Below are positions 9,128 through 18,384 of a stretch of 64,000 nt of DNA, piece after piece. The stretch is from Psychrobacter sp. UBA3483. GTDB taxonomy: Bacteria; Pseudomonadota; Gammaproteobacteria; Pseudomonadales; Moraxellaceae. The notes under the pieces were generated by a model. It was not told the DNA's origin and ran no database searches. It worked only from the letters and a program-made list of their open reading frames with translations. The stretch covers positions 1-64,000 of the forward strand of contig NZ_DFQS01000038.1 in the NCBI RefSeq assembly GCF_002377905.1. The letters run 5' to 3'. Made by a program: the position numbers and the translations under genes. Every line of letters begins with the position of its first letter. Within the stretch, counting starts at the first letter, position 1.

Positions 9128-10261
9128 TTACTCAGCAACGCTTTCAGCCTCTGTTTGTAGCGCTTTTAAGGCATCAATCAAACGTTGATTCTGGGCTGCC
9201 GTACCAACGGTGATACGCAAGTACTCATTGATACGTGGTTTATCAAAGTGACGCACAATGATACCTTGCTCGCGTAAATCAGCTGCCACGCCTTTAGCGT
9301 CGCCATTTTTTGGACGCGCAAAGACAAAGTTGGCGTGCGAGGGTAACACCTCATAATCGAGTGCTGTCAGCTGGGTGCTGAGCGCTTGGCGTAAGTCGAT
9401 GACTTGCTGGCAGGTCTGGGTAAAATACTCCACATCTAAGACACTGGCAGTCGCTCCCGCTTGCGCCAACTTATCGAGCGGATAGCTATTAAAGCTATTT
9501 TTCATACGCGTCAACGCTTCGATTAATGACGCATTACCAAACGCCATACCGACACGTAAACCAGCCAATGAGCGTGATTTTGAAAAGGTCTGCGTGACAA
9601 GGATATTATCGCAGTCATTAATTAGGCTTACCGCTGATACTTCTGTATCCAAGCTACTCTCTTCTTTTTGGGCAAAATCAATATAAGCCTCATCAATCAC
9701 AATCACAGAATTTGAATGCTCGCCAGCAAGTTTACGAATATCAGCAAGCGATAACAGCAAGCCAGTTGGCGCGTTAGGATTGGCGATAATGATACCGCTG
9801 CAAGGCTGACGATAAGCATCGGGGCTGATACTAAAATCGGCTTCTAGGGCGATTTGCACCAACTCAATACCAAAGGTATGAGCGTAAACAGGATAGAAGC
9901 TATAGCTAATATCAGGTGCTAAAACAGGGCGCTCTTTTAAGAAAAAGCTGGCAAATACCAATGCCAATACTTCATCAGAACCATTACCAACAAAGACTTG
10001 ATTGATATTAAGGTTATATAACTGTGCCAAGGCGGCGCGCAAGTCATCAGACTCAGGGGCAGGATATAAACGCAGCTCATCGGCTTGCTGCGCTAAGACT
10101 TTGGCGATGGCCTCGCCGACTTTTGGTGACGGTGGAAATGGGTTTTCATTGGTATTTAATTTGCACAAATTTTCATGCTGAGGCTGCTCGCCAGGGACGT
10201 AAGGTGACAGATTTCGCGCTTTAGATGACCAAAGTCTGGTGTCTATCTTTAACTCACTCAT
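9128..10261 (-). CDS. hisC: Histidinol-phosphate aminotransferase
   Basis: HisC transfers the amino group from glutamate to imidazole-acetol phosphate in histidine synthesis. The 377-residue product is a fold-type I PLP enzyme: LNTNENPFPPSP near residue 35, NPNAPTG at 161-167, DEAYIDF at 190-196 and the PLP lysine K228 in TFSKSRSLAGLRVG. It is the last gene of the ibaG-murA-hisG-hisD-hisC run, 87 bases after hisD. The family also contains aromatic aminotransferases, but the his neighbours settle the role. Confidence 0.93.
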   Translation of the reverse strand: MSELKIDTRLWSSKARNLSPYVPGEQPQHENLCKLNTNENPFPPSPKVGEAIAKVLAQQADELRLYPAPESDDLRAALAQLYNLNINQVFVGNGSDEVLALVFASFFLKERPVLAPDISYSFYPVYAHTFGIELVQIALEADFSISPDAYRQPCSGIIIANPNAPTGLLLSLADIRKLAGEHSNSVIVIDEAYIDFAQKEESSLDTEVSAVSLINDCDNILVTQTFSKSRSLAGLRVGMAFGNASLIEALTRMKNSFNSYPLDKLAQAGATASVLDVEYFTQTCQQVIDLRQALSTQLTALDYEVLPSHANFVFARPKNGDAKGVAADLREQGIIVRHFDKPRINEYLRITVGTAAQNQRLIDALKALQTEAESVAE

Positions 10262-10347
10262 AAGTTATCCTACTCATTAGCCACATAAATTATTAAATGT
10301 AAATCATTAAAATCAAATTATTAAAACTGTGCTACCTAACTGGTTTA

Positions 10348-11652
10348 TTAACTATCTTTTTGATAACGATAACGGGCTGAGCGCGCATGGGCGTCTAAGT
10401 CCTCGCGCTGCGCTAAAATATCGGCGGTCTTAGCCAGCGGCTTACTACCCGCTTCACTACAATAAATAATCGATGATTTCTTTTGGAAGTCATAAACACC
10501 AAGCGGTGAAGAAAAGCGCGCGGTACCAGAGGTTGGCAACACGTGATTGGGACCCGCACAGTAATCACCAATCGCTTCAGGCGTATGACGACCCATAAAG
10601 ATAGCACCAGCGTGACGAACCTCATTCAGCAACGCATCAGGATTATCAACAGACAGCTCTAAATGCTCAGGGGCAACGCGATTAATCACCGCCATACCTT
10701 CCACGCGGTCTTTGACCAAAATCAGCGCGCCACGGTTTTTTAGTGAATCACGGGCGATATCGGCTTTTGGTAATTCTGCCAATGCTTTTTCAATCTCCGC
10801 CGCTACTTCTGCAAGCTGCCGTTCATTTGTCGTGACAAAGATAGCTTGGGCGATACGGTCATGCTCCGCTTGCGATAATAAATCCATCGCCAACCAATCG
10901 GCACGATCTTGCGCCTCGCCTTCTGCATAGACTAATACTTCAGAAGGACCGGCAATCATATCAATCCCCACTTGACCAAATACCGCCCGCTTTGCCGCAG
11001 CGACATATTTGTTACCAGGACCCGTGATTTTATCGACGGCTGGTATGGTCTCGGTACCGTACGCCAAGGCCGCAACCGCTTGGGCACCGCCAATGGTAAA
11101 GACGCGGTCAACTTGTGCCAAATGCGCCGCTGCCAACACTAATGGATTGAGCACGCCTTTTGGCGCTGGCACCACCATGATTACCTCGGCAACGCCAGCC
11201 ACTTTAGCAGGAATCGCATTCATCAATACCGAAGATGGATAAGAGGCCAAACCGCCGGGCACATAAATACCGACACGATCAAGCGGCGTGACTTTTTGAC
11301 CTAAGCGATTGCCAAGCTCATCTTCATATTGCCAAGTCTCTTGCACTTGGCGCTCATGGAATGTTTGCACGCGTGTCGCTGCCGTCATTAACGCATTTTT
11401 TACCTCATCATCAAGAGTAGCAAACGCTTCAGCAAGTGCTTCTTTAGACAGCTCTAACTCTTGTATCGCCTTCGCGGGATGCTGATCAAACTCTTGGGTC
11501 AACGCCAGTACCACGCTGTCGCCACCATGACGTACCTTTGCAATGATATCGTCAACGGTTTTTAATAGTTCAACATCATTGACGGTTTCAAAAGCGAGAA
11601 GCTGGGTCAGTTGATTGTCAAAATCAGCATCTTGGGTACTTAGTTGGCGCAT
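10348..11652 (-). CDS. hisD: Histidinol dehydrogenase
   Basis: HisD is the zinc-dependent enzyme that oxidises L-histidinol to L-histidine in two NAD-linked steps. The 434-residue length is standard. Recognisable segments are DRVGIYVPGG, the GPSEVLV stretch, LLSQAEHD with metal-ligand residues, and VAPEHLEL with the catalytic Glu-His pair. It sits between hisG and hisC on the minus strand. The 291-base gap to hisG suggests possible separate regulation. Confidence 0.97.
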   Translation of the reverse strand: MRQLSTQDADFDNQLTQLLAFETVNDVELLKTVDDIIAKVRHGGDSVVLALTQEFDQHPAKAIQELELSKEALAEAFATLDDEVKNALMTAATRVQTFHERQVQETWQYEDELGNRLGQKVTPLDRVGIYVPGGLASYPSSVLMNAIPAKVAGVAEVIMVVPAPKGVLNPLVLAAAHLAQVDRVFTIGGAQAVAALAYGTETIPAVDKITGPGNKYVAAAKRAVFGQVGIDMIAGPSEVLVYAEGEAQDRADWLAMDLLSQAEHDRIAQAIFVTTNERQLAEVAAEIEKALAELPKADIARDSLKNRGALILVKDRVEGMAVINRVAPEHLELSVDNPDALLNEVRHAGAIFMGRHTPEAIGDYCAGPNHVLPTSGTARFSSPLGVYDFQKKSSIIYCSEAGSKPLAKTADILAQREDLDAHARSARYRYQKDS

Positions 11653-11943
11653 GACTGAATCCTATAGGTGAGCATAAAAGTCGGCTATAAAAAATAGTTT
11701 GGATAAAAGAGCAGATAAGAAAAAGTTGGTCTGTCTGCTTATTTCCATTTATTGCTAGTTATCTCACTCAGATTATACTGAGCTTTTATTTTCTAGCAAG
11801 CAAATACAACAAAACCAGTTTAGCACGCTATATCTATCCTAGAGCGCCAAACTGGTTTAAATTTTTGTATAGTTATGCTTGATATTATCAATGATGACTA
11901 GCGTTTAATAACAGTGTTTTATCAATACTGAATAAACGCTCAT

Positions 11944-12639
11944 TTAAGAAGCACTGGCAATACTGTTTTTAAAACTATCTAAAATCGGCTCAAGCAGGGC
12001 AAATTTACGTTTGTAGCTGACTTGATTGACGATAAGGCGTGACGACACATCACAGATATGGTCGCGCGCTTCAAGTCCATTGGCACGCAGCGTATTGCCG
12101 GTATCGACGACGTCAACGATCAAGTCACCCAAACCAACCAATGGCGCAAGCTCCATTGAACCATACAGCTTAATCACATCAACTTGCTGACCTTGACTGG
12201 CAAAGTAAGCGCGGGCAACATTGACATATTTGGTTGCGATACGCAGACGACGATTTGGCAGCGGCGCACCTTTCACGCCCGCTGTCATCAGCTTACACTG
12301 GGCAATCTGCAAATCGAGCAATTCATAAACGTGATTGGCGCCATGCTCAAGCAGCACATCTTTACCCGCCACGCCAAAATCAGCAGCGCCGTGTTCTACG
12401 TAAGTTGGCACATCACTGGCGCGTAAAATCAACACGCGTACATTTGGATTAGAAGTTGGGAAAATAAGCTTGCGTGACGCTTCAGGGTCTTCTAGTAATT
12501 CAACACCAGCAGCGCGTAGTAGAGGCATCGTCTCTTCTAAGATACGACCCTTTGATAGCGCCAGTGTCAAACCTGAAAACGCTTCATTTACTTCGTTTAA
12601 TAAACCATCATTTGGTAAGCTATTGCTTGCTTCAGTCAT
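11944..12639 (-). CDS. hisG: ATP phosphoribosyltransferase, short form
   Basis: HisG joins ATP and PRPP in the first committed step of histidine synthesis. At 231 residues it has only the two catalytic lobes, with the PRPP-binding loop in DVVDTGNTLRANGL, and lacks the C-terminal regulatory domain of the roughly 300-residue long form. Short-form enzymes of other bacteria work as a complex with HisZ, a histidyl-tRNA synthetase-like subunit. No hisZ is in this window, so one is expected elsewhere. It lies 95 bases downstream of murA in the same direction. Confidence 0.95.
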   Translation of the reverse strand: MTEASNSLPNDGLLNEVNEAFSGLTLALSKGRILEETMPLLRAAGVELLEDPEASRKLIFPTSNPNVRVLILRASDVPTYVEHGAADFGVAGKDVLLEHGANHVYELLDLQIAQCKLMTAGVKGAPLPNRRLRIATKYVNVARAYFASQGQQVDVIKLYGSMELAPLVGLGDLIVDVVDTGNTLRANGLEARDHICDVSSRLIVNQVSYKRKFALLEPILDSFKNSIASAS

Positions 12640-12734
12640 AATGACTCGTGTCCGTGTGCAGTTAGTTGCCTTACTTAACAGGCATTATTAATTTGTTATG
12701 TGTCAATACCAATAACAATGAGTAATGAACCACG

Positions 12735-14003
12735 TTAGGCGTTGGTATTAATACGCTCGATATTAACCCCAAGCGCGCGCAGTTTTTCTTCGACGTGCTC
12801 ATAGCCACGATCAATATGGTAAATGCGGTCAATCAAGCTCTCGCCTTCCGCAGAAGCCGCCGCCATGACCAGTGACATTGACGCGCGCAAATCCGTTGCC
12901 ATCACTGGCGCCGCAGTAAAATGCTCGACGCCTTTAACCACAGCTGTATGACCGTCTACTTGAATGGATGCGCCCAAGCGGTTGAGTTCCGGCACATGCA
13001 TATAGCGATTTTCAAAGATATTTTCGATAAAGGTGCTGGTACCGTCAGCAAGGCACGCAATCGCCATGACCTGCGCTTGCATATCGGTTGGAAAACCTGG
13101 ATGTGGCTGGGTACGAATATTGACGGGGAGTGGGCGACCTTGCATTTGCGCGCGAATCCAATCATCACCTGTGGTAATAATCGCTCCCATGTCTTCAAAT
13201 TTTTCTAATACAGGCGCTAATAAAAGTGCCGAAGTGTTTTTGGTCAACACATCACCGCGTGTCATCAAAGCGCCGGCAAGATAAGAGCCCGTTTCGATAC
13301 GATCGGGTACGACCGAATATTCACAGCCATGCAAGCGCTCAACGCCTTCGATGGTCATGGTTGCCGTACCAATGCCGCTGATTTTAGCACCCATCGCTAC
13401 CAGCATATTAGCCAAATCGACCACTTCTGGCTCAAGCGCACAGTTGCCAAGCACGGTGGTACCCTTTGCCAATGCCGCGGCCATAATGACGTTTTCCGTA
13501 CCGCCAACCGTCACCATGTCGAATGAAAAGTTACAACCGATAAGCTTGCCGCCTTTTGGCGCTTGCGCTTTGACATAGCCATTCTCGACGCTAATCTCAG
13601 CACCCATGGCTTCAAAAGCCTTTAGATGTTGGTCGACAGGACGTGAGCCGATAGCACAGCCACCCGGCAAAGACACTTCGGCTTCACCAAAACGCGCCAG
13701 CAAAGGGCCTAAAACCAAAATCGAGGCGCGCATGGTTTTGACCAAATCATACGGCGCATAAAAATTGTCGATATTCTTGGTATCGCAAACGACAGTGTCG
13801 CCCTGCTTTTGAATGTCAATGCCCATGCCAGCGATCAATTCAATCAAGGTACGCACATCTTGTAGCGATGGCACATTATGTAAGGTCGTTGGGGTTTCGG
13901 CCAAAATCATAGCAGCGAGTAACGGCAGAGCGGCATTTTTGGCGCCTGAGATGGTGACTTCCCCTGCGATACGACTGCTACCGGTGATTAAAAATTGATC
14001 CAT
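12735..14003 (-). CDS. murA: UDP-N-acetylglucosamine 1-carboxyvinyltransferase
   Basis: MurA adds enolpyruvate to UDP-GlcNAc, the first committed step of peptidoglycan synthesis in the cytoplasm. The 422-residue protein has K22 and N23 in SGAKNAALP and the catalytic cysteine C116 in LPGGCAIGSRPVD, the residue attacked by fosfomycin; the cysteine rather than aspartate form predicts sensitivity at the target. It follows ibaG and precedes hisG, an order common in Pseudomonas and Acinetobacter relatives. Confidence 0.97.
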   Translation of the reverse strand: MDQFLITGSSRIAGEVTISGAKNAALPLLAAMILAETPTTLHNVPSLQDVRTLIELIAGMGIDIQKQGDTVVCDTKNIDNFYAPYDLVKTMRASILVLGPLLARFGEAEVSLPGGCAIGSRPVDQHLKAFEAMGAEISVENGYVKAQAPKGGKLIGCNFSFDMVTVGGTENVIMAAALAKGTTVLGNCALEPEVVDLANMLVAMGAKISGIGTATMTIEGVERLHGCEYSVVPDRIETGSYLAGALMTRGDVLTKNTSALLLAPVLEKFEDMGAIITTGDDWIRAQMQGRPLPVNIRTQPHPGFPTDMQAQVMAIACLADGTSTFIENIFENRYMHVPELNRLGASIQVDGHTAVVKGVEHFTAAPVMATDLRASMSLVMAAASAEGESLIDRIYHIDRGYEHVEEKLRALGVNIERINTNA

Positions 14004-14111
14004 AAAGGTGACAACCTAGCGATAAGTATAAAAAAATATGAAAAACCAGAAATGATAAAACTAGCAATATCCATTGCCGGCGCGACACATTCTAGTCATA
14101 AATAAAAAGTG

Positions 14112-14363
14112 TTAGCCTTGAGATTGAACTTCCCATTCGGCTGGCGTTAACGCTTGAATATTGAGCGCATGGATATCACCGCTCGCAATTTTGTCATTGA
14201 CCAATGCGTAAACTGACTGCTGGCGTTGTACTGCGCGTTTGCCTTCAAAACTGGCATCGACCACCCGTACATCAAACTTGGTACCTTGATTGGCAGCTTG
14301 AATAAAAGCATCAGGAAAGTGAGTTTGTAAAAATGCAATCAAATCGTCAGCGTTCATGCTCAT
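14112..14363 (-). CDS. ibaG: BolA/IbaG-family iron-metabolism regulator
   Basis: BolA-family proteins partner with monothiol glutaredoxins and bind Fe-S clusters. The 83-residue product has the family fold pattern, with FDVRVVDASFEGKRAVQRQQSV containing the conserved F-x-G-x-x-x-v-x-R-H-like segment; here the usual His is Gln. The frame stays open upstream, but the start at 14363 (MSMNADDL) has AAGG upstream and fits family length; the next ATG at 14357 is equally possible. Its position directly before murA is typical of ibaG. Confidence 0.85.
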   Translation of the reverse strand: MSMNADDLIAFLQTHFPDAFIQAANQGTKFDVRVVDASFEGKRAVQRQQSVYALVNDKIASGDIHALNIQALTPAEWEVQSQG

Positions 14364-14481
14364 AGAATATTCTGCCTTAAGGATTAAATAGGGGGATATA
14401 AAGTTAGCCATTATAACAAGAGTTTGACCATCTTACAGTACTGTCTTATACAACTGCCTTTAACTATTGCAGTGTTAACTA

Positions 14482-15453
14482 TTACAGCGTTTTATCCAAA
14501 TAGCTGAGCACTTGCGCGCGCACATCATTGACCCAGCGTAAAGGTGGCGCCATCGCTCCGATACTGGTGGCATGGCTGGCACCTTTTATTTCGCCTGTTT
14601 CAACCTTAACGCCTGCCGCTTTTAACGCCCGTGTCATTTTAACAGTATTGCTTATATGGACGACTTTGTCTTTTTCAGCAGTCAATAATAAATACGGTGG
14701 CTGCGCACCTTTAATTTGGTGATCTGGCATCACTGTCTCTGGTGTCGCATCTGACCCAAAGGCAGTTCTACTACTGAATTTACGAAAGTCATAACTATAA
14801 GGCCCTGCGATGCCAATCACCGCAGCAATATCGTTTGGTTTTACCCCATACGGCGCTAAAAAATCTTCATTAGCGACGGCAGCAATCGCGTTAAATGCGC
14901 CCGCAGAATGCCCTATCACCGCCAAGCGCTTAGGATCAGCATGTAAACTTTCGGCATTCTTATAACTCCACGCGATGGCCTGCGCCGTATCTTCTACATA
15001 ATCAGGATAAACGTGCTCAGGCGCTTTACGATAATTAATCACTGCCGTGACATAGCCTGCTTGTGCCAAACTCTGACCAACAAAGGCGTATTCGTCCTTG
15101 TTTCCGCTTTCCCACGAGCCGCCATGAACAAAAACCACCATCGGATAGCTGTCGTCAATAGCGTTATCAGAAGTCGCTTTTTTTGACTGAATGGCTTTTG
15201 CTAAAGGTTTGGGGTAATAAATATCTAAATCCTGCAAAGGCTTATCGCCATACAAGATATTTTTGCTGACACCAACGCCGCCATTTGAGGTGATGCCATT
15301 TACGATAACCAGCGCCGATAACGCTTGTGCTTGCTGAGTCGCGAGCGCAATACCGCCGACAGCCAATGCGGCTGTCACACCGACGCTGATAGGTTTAGGT
15401 AGGCGATTTTTTCTTGGCACAGACTGTACGGTTGCTTTACTTAAATCCTTCAT
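14482..15453 (-). CDS. Exported alpha/beta hydrolase (esterase-like)
   Basis: The 323-residue product looks like a carboxylesterase of the alpha/beta hydrolase fold. It shows the oxyanion motif HGGSW at residues 110-114, the nucleophile S183 in GHSAG, and likely triad partners D262 (EKDKV) and H294 (GASHA). Residues 22-45 form a hydrophobic segment with small residues ending QQAQA, which could be a signal peptide or anchor, so the enzyme probably acts outside the cytoplasm. The substrate is unknown. It is a single gene between ibaG and dolP. Confidence 0.8.
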   Translation of the reverse strand: MKDLSKATVQSVPRKNRLPKPISVGVTAALAVGGIALATQQAQALSALVIVNGITSNGGVGVSKNILYGDKPLQDLDIYYPKPLAKAIQSKKATSDNAIDDSYPMVVFVHGGSWESGNKDEYAFVGQSLAQAGYVTAVINYRKAPEHVYPDYVEDTAQAIAWSYKNAESLHADPKRLAVIGHSAGAFNAIAAVANEDFLAPYGVKPNDIAAVIGIAGPYSYDFRKFSSRTAFGSDATPETVMPDHQIKGAQPPYLLLTAEKDKVVHISNTVKMTRALKAAGVKVETGEIKGASHATSIGAMAPPLRWVNDVRAQVLSYLDKTL

Positions 15454-15727
15454 CGCCAGTATTCCTATTATAAGATTGTCGTTGGGTCATAGTTGATTAA
15501 AACTCAATAGCAGAGTCACGGCTTTTTCATTTTTTATAATTTTAGTTAGCGCGTTTTTGGCTAAAGCCACACTTCTACTTTTTACGTTTTATATCTTACT
15601 GGCAGACTGAGGATTTATCGTGCTTTTCCTGTTATGACTGTTTAGGCTTCTTGTGTTTTTCAGCAAAACAGCCATTTAAAGATTTTGAAGGTCAACTTTG
15701 AAGGTTAAAACAGCAACTTGATAATGG

Positions 15728-16516
15728 CTAATTAACGGGCGCGCCATTCTCGTCGACGATAATCGGAGTAGCATTGATGGCTGGCTCTACCGCACTTGTA
15801 ACCTCAGGTACTGCCCGACTATTGAGCACTGGGCCTCTGGTAGGATTGGCCAAATTATCTTCATACATGATATCGTCCTCGCCTATCTTCACCCCTCTAT
15901 CATCAACGACGGTGGTCAATAGCACCAGCTCTGTGATGCCGACGGTATTATTGGCGATGTCAATCAGATGACTTTGCTGCGTCGGGGTCATGCGGCCCAT
16001 AATATAAACCACCCCATCATTGGTGACCGCCTTTATTTGCGAGGCTTTCACGCCATTACTAGAGGCTATTTTTGCCAGTAGTTTGGAGGTAATATAACCA
16101 TCGTGAACGGTTGAGCTATAGCCCCTTGAGGCGCTCACATTAAGCTCATTATAGACATGACGGACGTCTGGCATAGAGCCAACCACTTTTTCAATTTCTG
16201 TCTTAATCTCTTGCGTTGGCACCTCGCCGGTGAGCAGCACCTCACTATTAAAACTATCAATGCTCATACGGCTGATTTGCTGCAAATTTTCTTGCAGACC
16301 ATAAACGTTAATTTTGACGGTATGCTCGATACTGCGGTCAAGCAAACGCTGCGGAATGGTGCGCTCGGTCACCGGTACGCCATAAGTTCCTTCTGTACTA
16401 TTGGTCAAATAGTTAGTGGTACAGCCAGTGGCGACAATGCCAGTCAATAACATAACGCCAATCGCCTTACGGCGTGATGAGCCAAAAATAGCAGTGCGCA
16501 AATGCATCCGTGTCAT
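15728..16516 (-). CDS. dolP: Outer-membrane BON-domain lipoprotein, DolP-like
   Basis: DolP (YraP) is a periplasmic lipoprotein of the outer membrane that in E. coli supports envelope integrity and BAM function. The 262-residue product has a basic N-terminus, a hydrophobic stretch and a lipobox-like ATGC with the acceptor cysteine at residue 32. Two BON domains follow at roughly 60-120 and 135-200, then a proline- and alanine-rich tail longer than in E. coli (191 residues). The neighbours yraN and rsmI are also its neighbours in E. coli, which supports the assignment. Confidence 0.85.
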   Translation of the reverse strand: MTRMHLRTAIFGSSRRKAIGVMLLTGIVATGCTTNYLTNSTEGTYGVPVTERTIPQRLLDRSIEHTVKINVYGLQENLQQISRMSIDSFNSEVLLTGEVPTQEIKTEIEKVVGSMPDVRHVYNELNVSASRGYSSTVHDGYITSKLLAKIASSNGVKASQIKAVTNDGVVYIMGRMTPTQQSHLIDIANNTVGITELVLLTTVVDDRGVKIGEDDIMYEDNLANPTRGPVLNSRAVPEVTSAVEPAINATPIIVDENGAPVN

Positions 16517-16738
16517 GATTTACCTCTTAGAACATGATGTAGTGATTAATAGTGGACGGCGATGATACGAGTATGATTAAGCTAACCATTTTTAATGCCG
16601 CTACTTTACTGAATATTTACCTAAGGCGGTTAGGCTTTTGGTAACGACAGCTTAATACGGTTATTTACTTTTAACCAGTTATCGGGCTTAACCTTTAAAC
16701 CCACTTAATTTCAAACATAATCGATCTAAAGAAACATA

Positions 16739-17191
16739 CTACCAAGCTGAGGCGATAAAAGCGCCTTGCAGCCATTCTGGTTGAGTGTTTTTTGGCGGTG
16801 TTCCTTTAGCATCACTGCTGTTATTTTTAGTATTGGTATCATAAGCAATCACATCAAACCGGCACTCATAATCATTATATTCAGGATGCTGTTGCAAAAA
16901 ATAGCGCGCCGCTCTGATGATTTTATGTTGCTTATTTTTCGTCACGCTAAGCGCTGCATCACCAAATCCTGAACGTTGCCGCTGCCGCACTTCAATAAAT
17001 ACCAGTGTTGACCATGCTTGCCCTTTTTCGATCATGATTAAGTCGAGCTCACCCACTTTTGGTTGCTGCCAATTTTGCGCAATCAACATCAAGCCTTGCG
17101 CTTGTAAAAACTCACACGCCTGCTGCTCAAAACGGCTGCCTTGACGCTGTGTCGGTGAGGTTAGGTTTAAGGGTTTGTCATTTACCATCAC
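16739..17191 (-). CDS. yraN: UPF0102 family protein YraN
   Basis: This 150-residue protein belongs to the YraN/UPF0102 family, which has a restriction-endonuclease-like fold but no firmly established function. The nuclease-type residues are visible as GELDLIM near residue 47 and FIEVRQR near 66, with R where classical nucleases have K. It lies between dolP (same strand) and rsmI (divergent), matching the E. coli rsmI-lpoA-yraN-diaA-dolP locus except that lpoA and diaA are absent. Confidence 0.88.
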   Translation of the reverse strand: MMVNDKPLNLTSPTQRQGSRFEQQACEFLQAQGLMLIAQNWQQPKVGELDLIMIEKGQAWSTLVFIEVRQRQRSGFGDAALSVTKNKQHKIIRAARYFLQQHPEYNDYECRFDVIAYDTNTKNNSSDAKGTPPKNTQPEWLQGAFIASAW

Positions 17192-17359
17192 GGCCTGTCA
17201 TTATCATGGCTATTGGTGAGCGGAACATTTGAGAATTATCATAGCACATCATGCTAAACTAACCACTTTCGCGTTCTTATGCTGATTGATTTTTTATTAA
17301 AATCAGCCCTTATGACGCTACACATTTTTAATATTTGTTTTTAATACTCAGAGGTTTTC

Positions 17360-18313
17360 ATGTCTAGCCCTACCGCGATGCCAGCTTGTCTTTATATCGT
17401 TGCGACGCCGATTGGTAATTTAAGCGACATGACACCGCACGCAATCGACATTCTAAATCAAGTTGCTATCATTGCTTGTGAAGACACGCGCACCTCAGGC
17501 AAGCTATTGTCACATTTTGGCATTAATACCAAAGGCAATAAGGATGAAAATGAAGGAACGGCTTACCATAATAAACATGACGTCGAAAACGAGTCTGATG
17601 GCGCTGCTAAACAAAGAGGTCATCATAAACTTTGGGCATATCATGAACATAATAGCGCCATTCAAACCCCAAAAATTATTGAAATGATTGAGCAAGGTCA
17701 CTCGGTTGCGCTGATTAGTGATGCTGGTACGCCGCTGATTAGTGACCCGGGTTATCAATTGGTGCAAGCCGCCCATGCTGCTGGCGTTCGCGTCTCCCCT
17801 ATTATTGGTGCCTCTGCTGCTATTGCTGCATTATCGGTTGCAGGATTGCCCTCAGACCGCTTTAGCTTTATTGGCTTTTTACCGGCCAAAACCCACGGGC
17901 GCCAAAAACAACTGACGGCTCTGAATGCACGTACCGAAACTTTGATATTTTATGAAGCACCGCACCGTATTATTGCTAGTTTAGAAGATATGGCAGCTAT
18001 CTTTGGTGCCGAGCGCGAAGTGACGTTTTGCCGTGAATTGACCAAAACCTTTGAAACCGTGCACAAAAGCACACTTGGCGAATTGGTCGAATTTGTCAAA
18101 GCCGATGACAATCAGCAACGCGGTGAAATCGTCGTGGTCGTCGCCGGGGTAAATGGGGCGCAGGACGATGACGATATCAGTATCCACGATAAATTATTAC
18201 AGCGCTTGTTAGAGGACTTATCAGTTAAAAAAGCCGCCGCTTTGGCCGCCGATATCACAGGCGTCAAAAAGAATGCGCTCTATCAGCGCCTACTTGAGCT
18301 ACAAGCAGAATAA
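17360..18313 (+). CDS. rsmI: 16S rRNA (cytidine1402-2'-O)-methyltransferase
   Basis: RsmI adds the 2'-O-methyl group at C1402 in the decoding centre of 16S rRNA using SAM. The 317-residue product has the tetrapyrrole-methylase fold: IVATPIGNLSDMT at the N-terminus, ACEDTRTSGKLL, ISDAGTPLISDPG and AGLPSDRFSFIGFLPAK. A hydrophilic insert of about 30 residues (roughly 55-86) separates HFGINT from the YHEHN segment and explains the extra length over E. coli (286). The gene is divergent from yraN. Confidence 0.95.
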   Translation: MSSPTAMPACLYIVATPIGNLSDMTPHAIDILNQVAIIACEDTRTSGKLLSHFGINTKGNKDENEGTAYHNKHDVENESDGAAKQRGHHKLWAYHEHNSAIQTPKIIEMIEQGHSVALISDAGTPLISDPGYQLVQAAHAAGVRVSPIIGASAAIAALSVAGLPSDRFSFIGFLPAKTHGRQKQLTALNARTETLIFYEAPHRIIASLEDMAAIFGAEREVTFCRELTKTFETVHKSTLGELVEFVKADDNQQRGEIVVVVAGVNGAQDDDDISIHDKLLQRLLEDLSVKKAAALAADITGVKKNALYQRLLELQAE

Positions 18314-18384
18314 TTTTTACTATAAAAAATAAGCGAAGCATTCATAAATTAAGCACTGATAAATTCATTGAGGAGAGAAACAGT

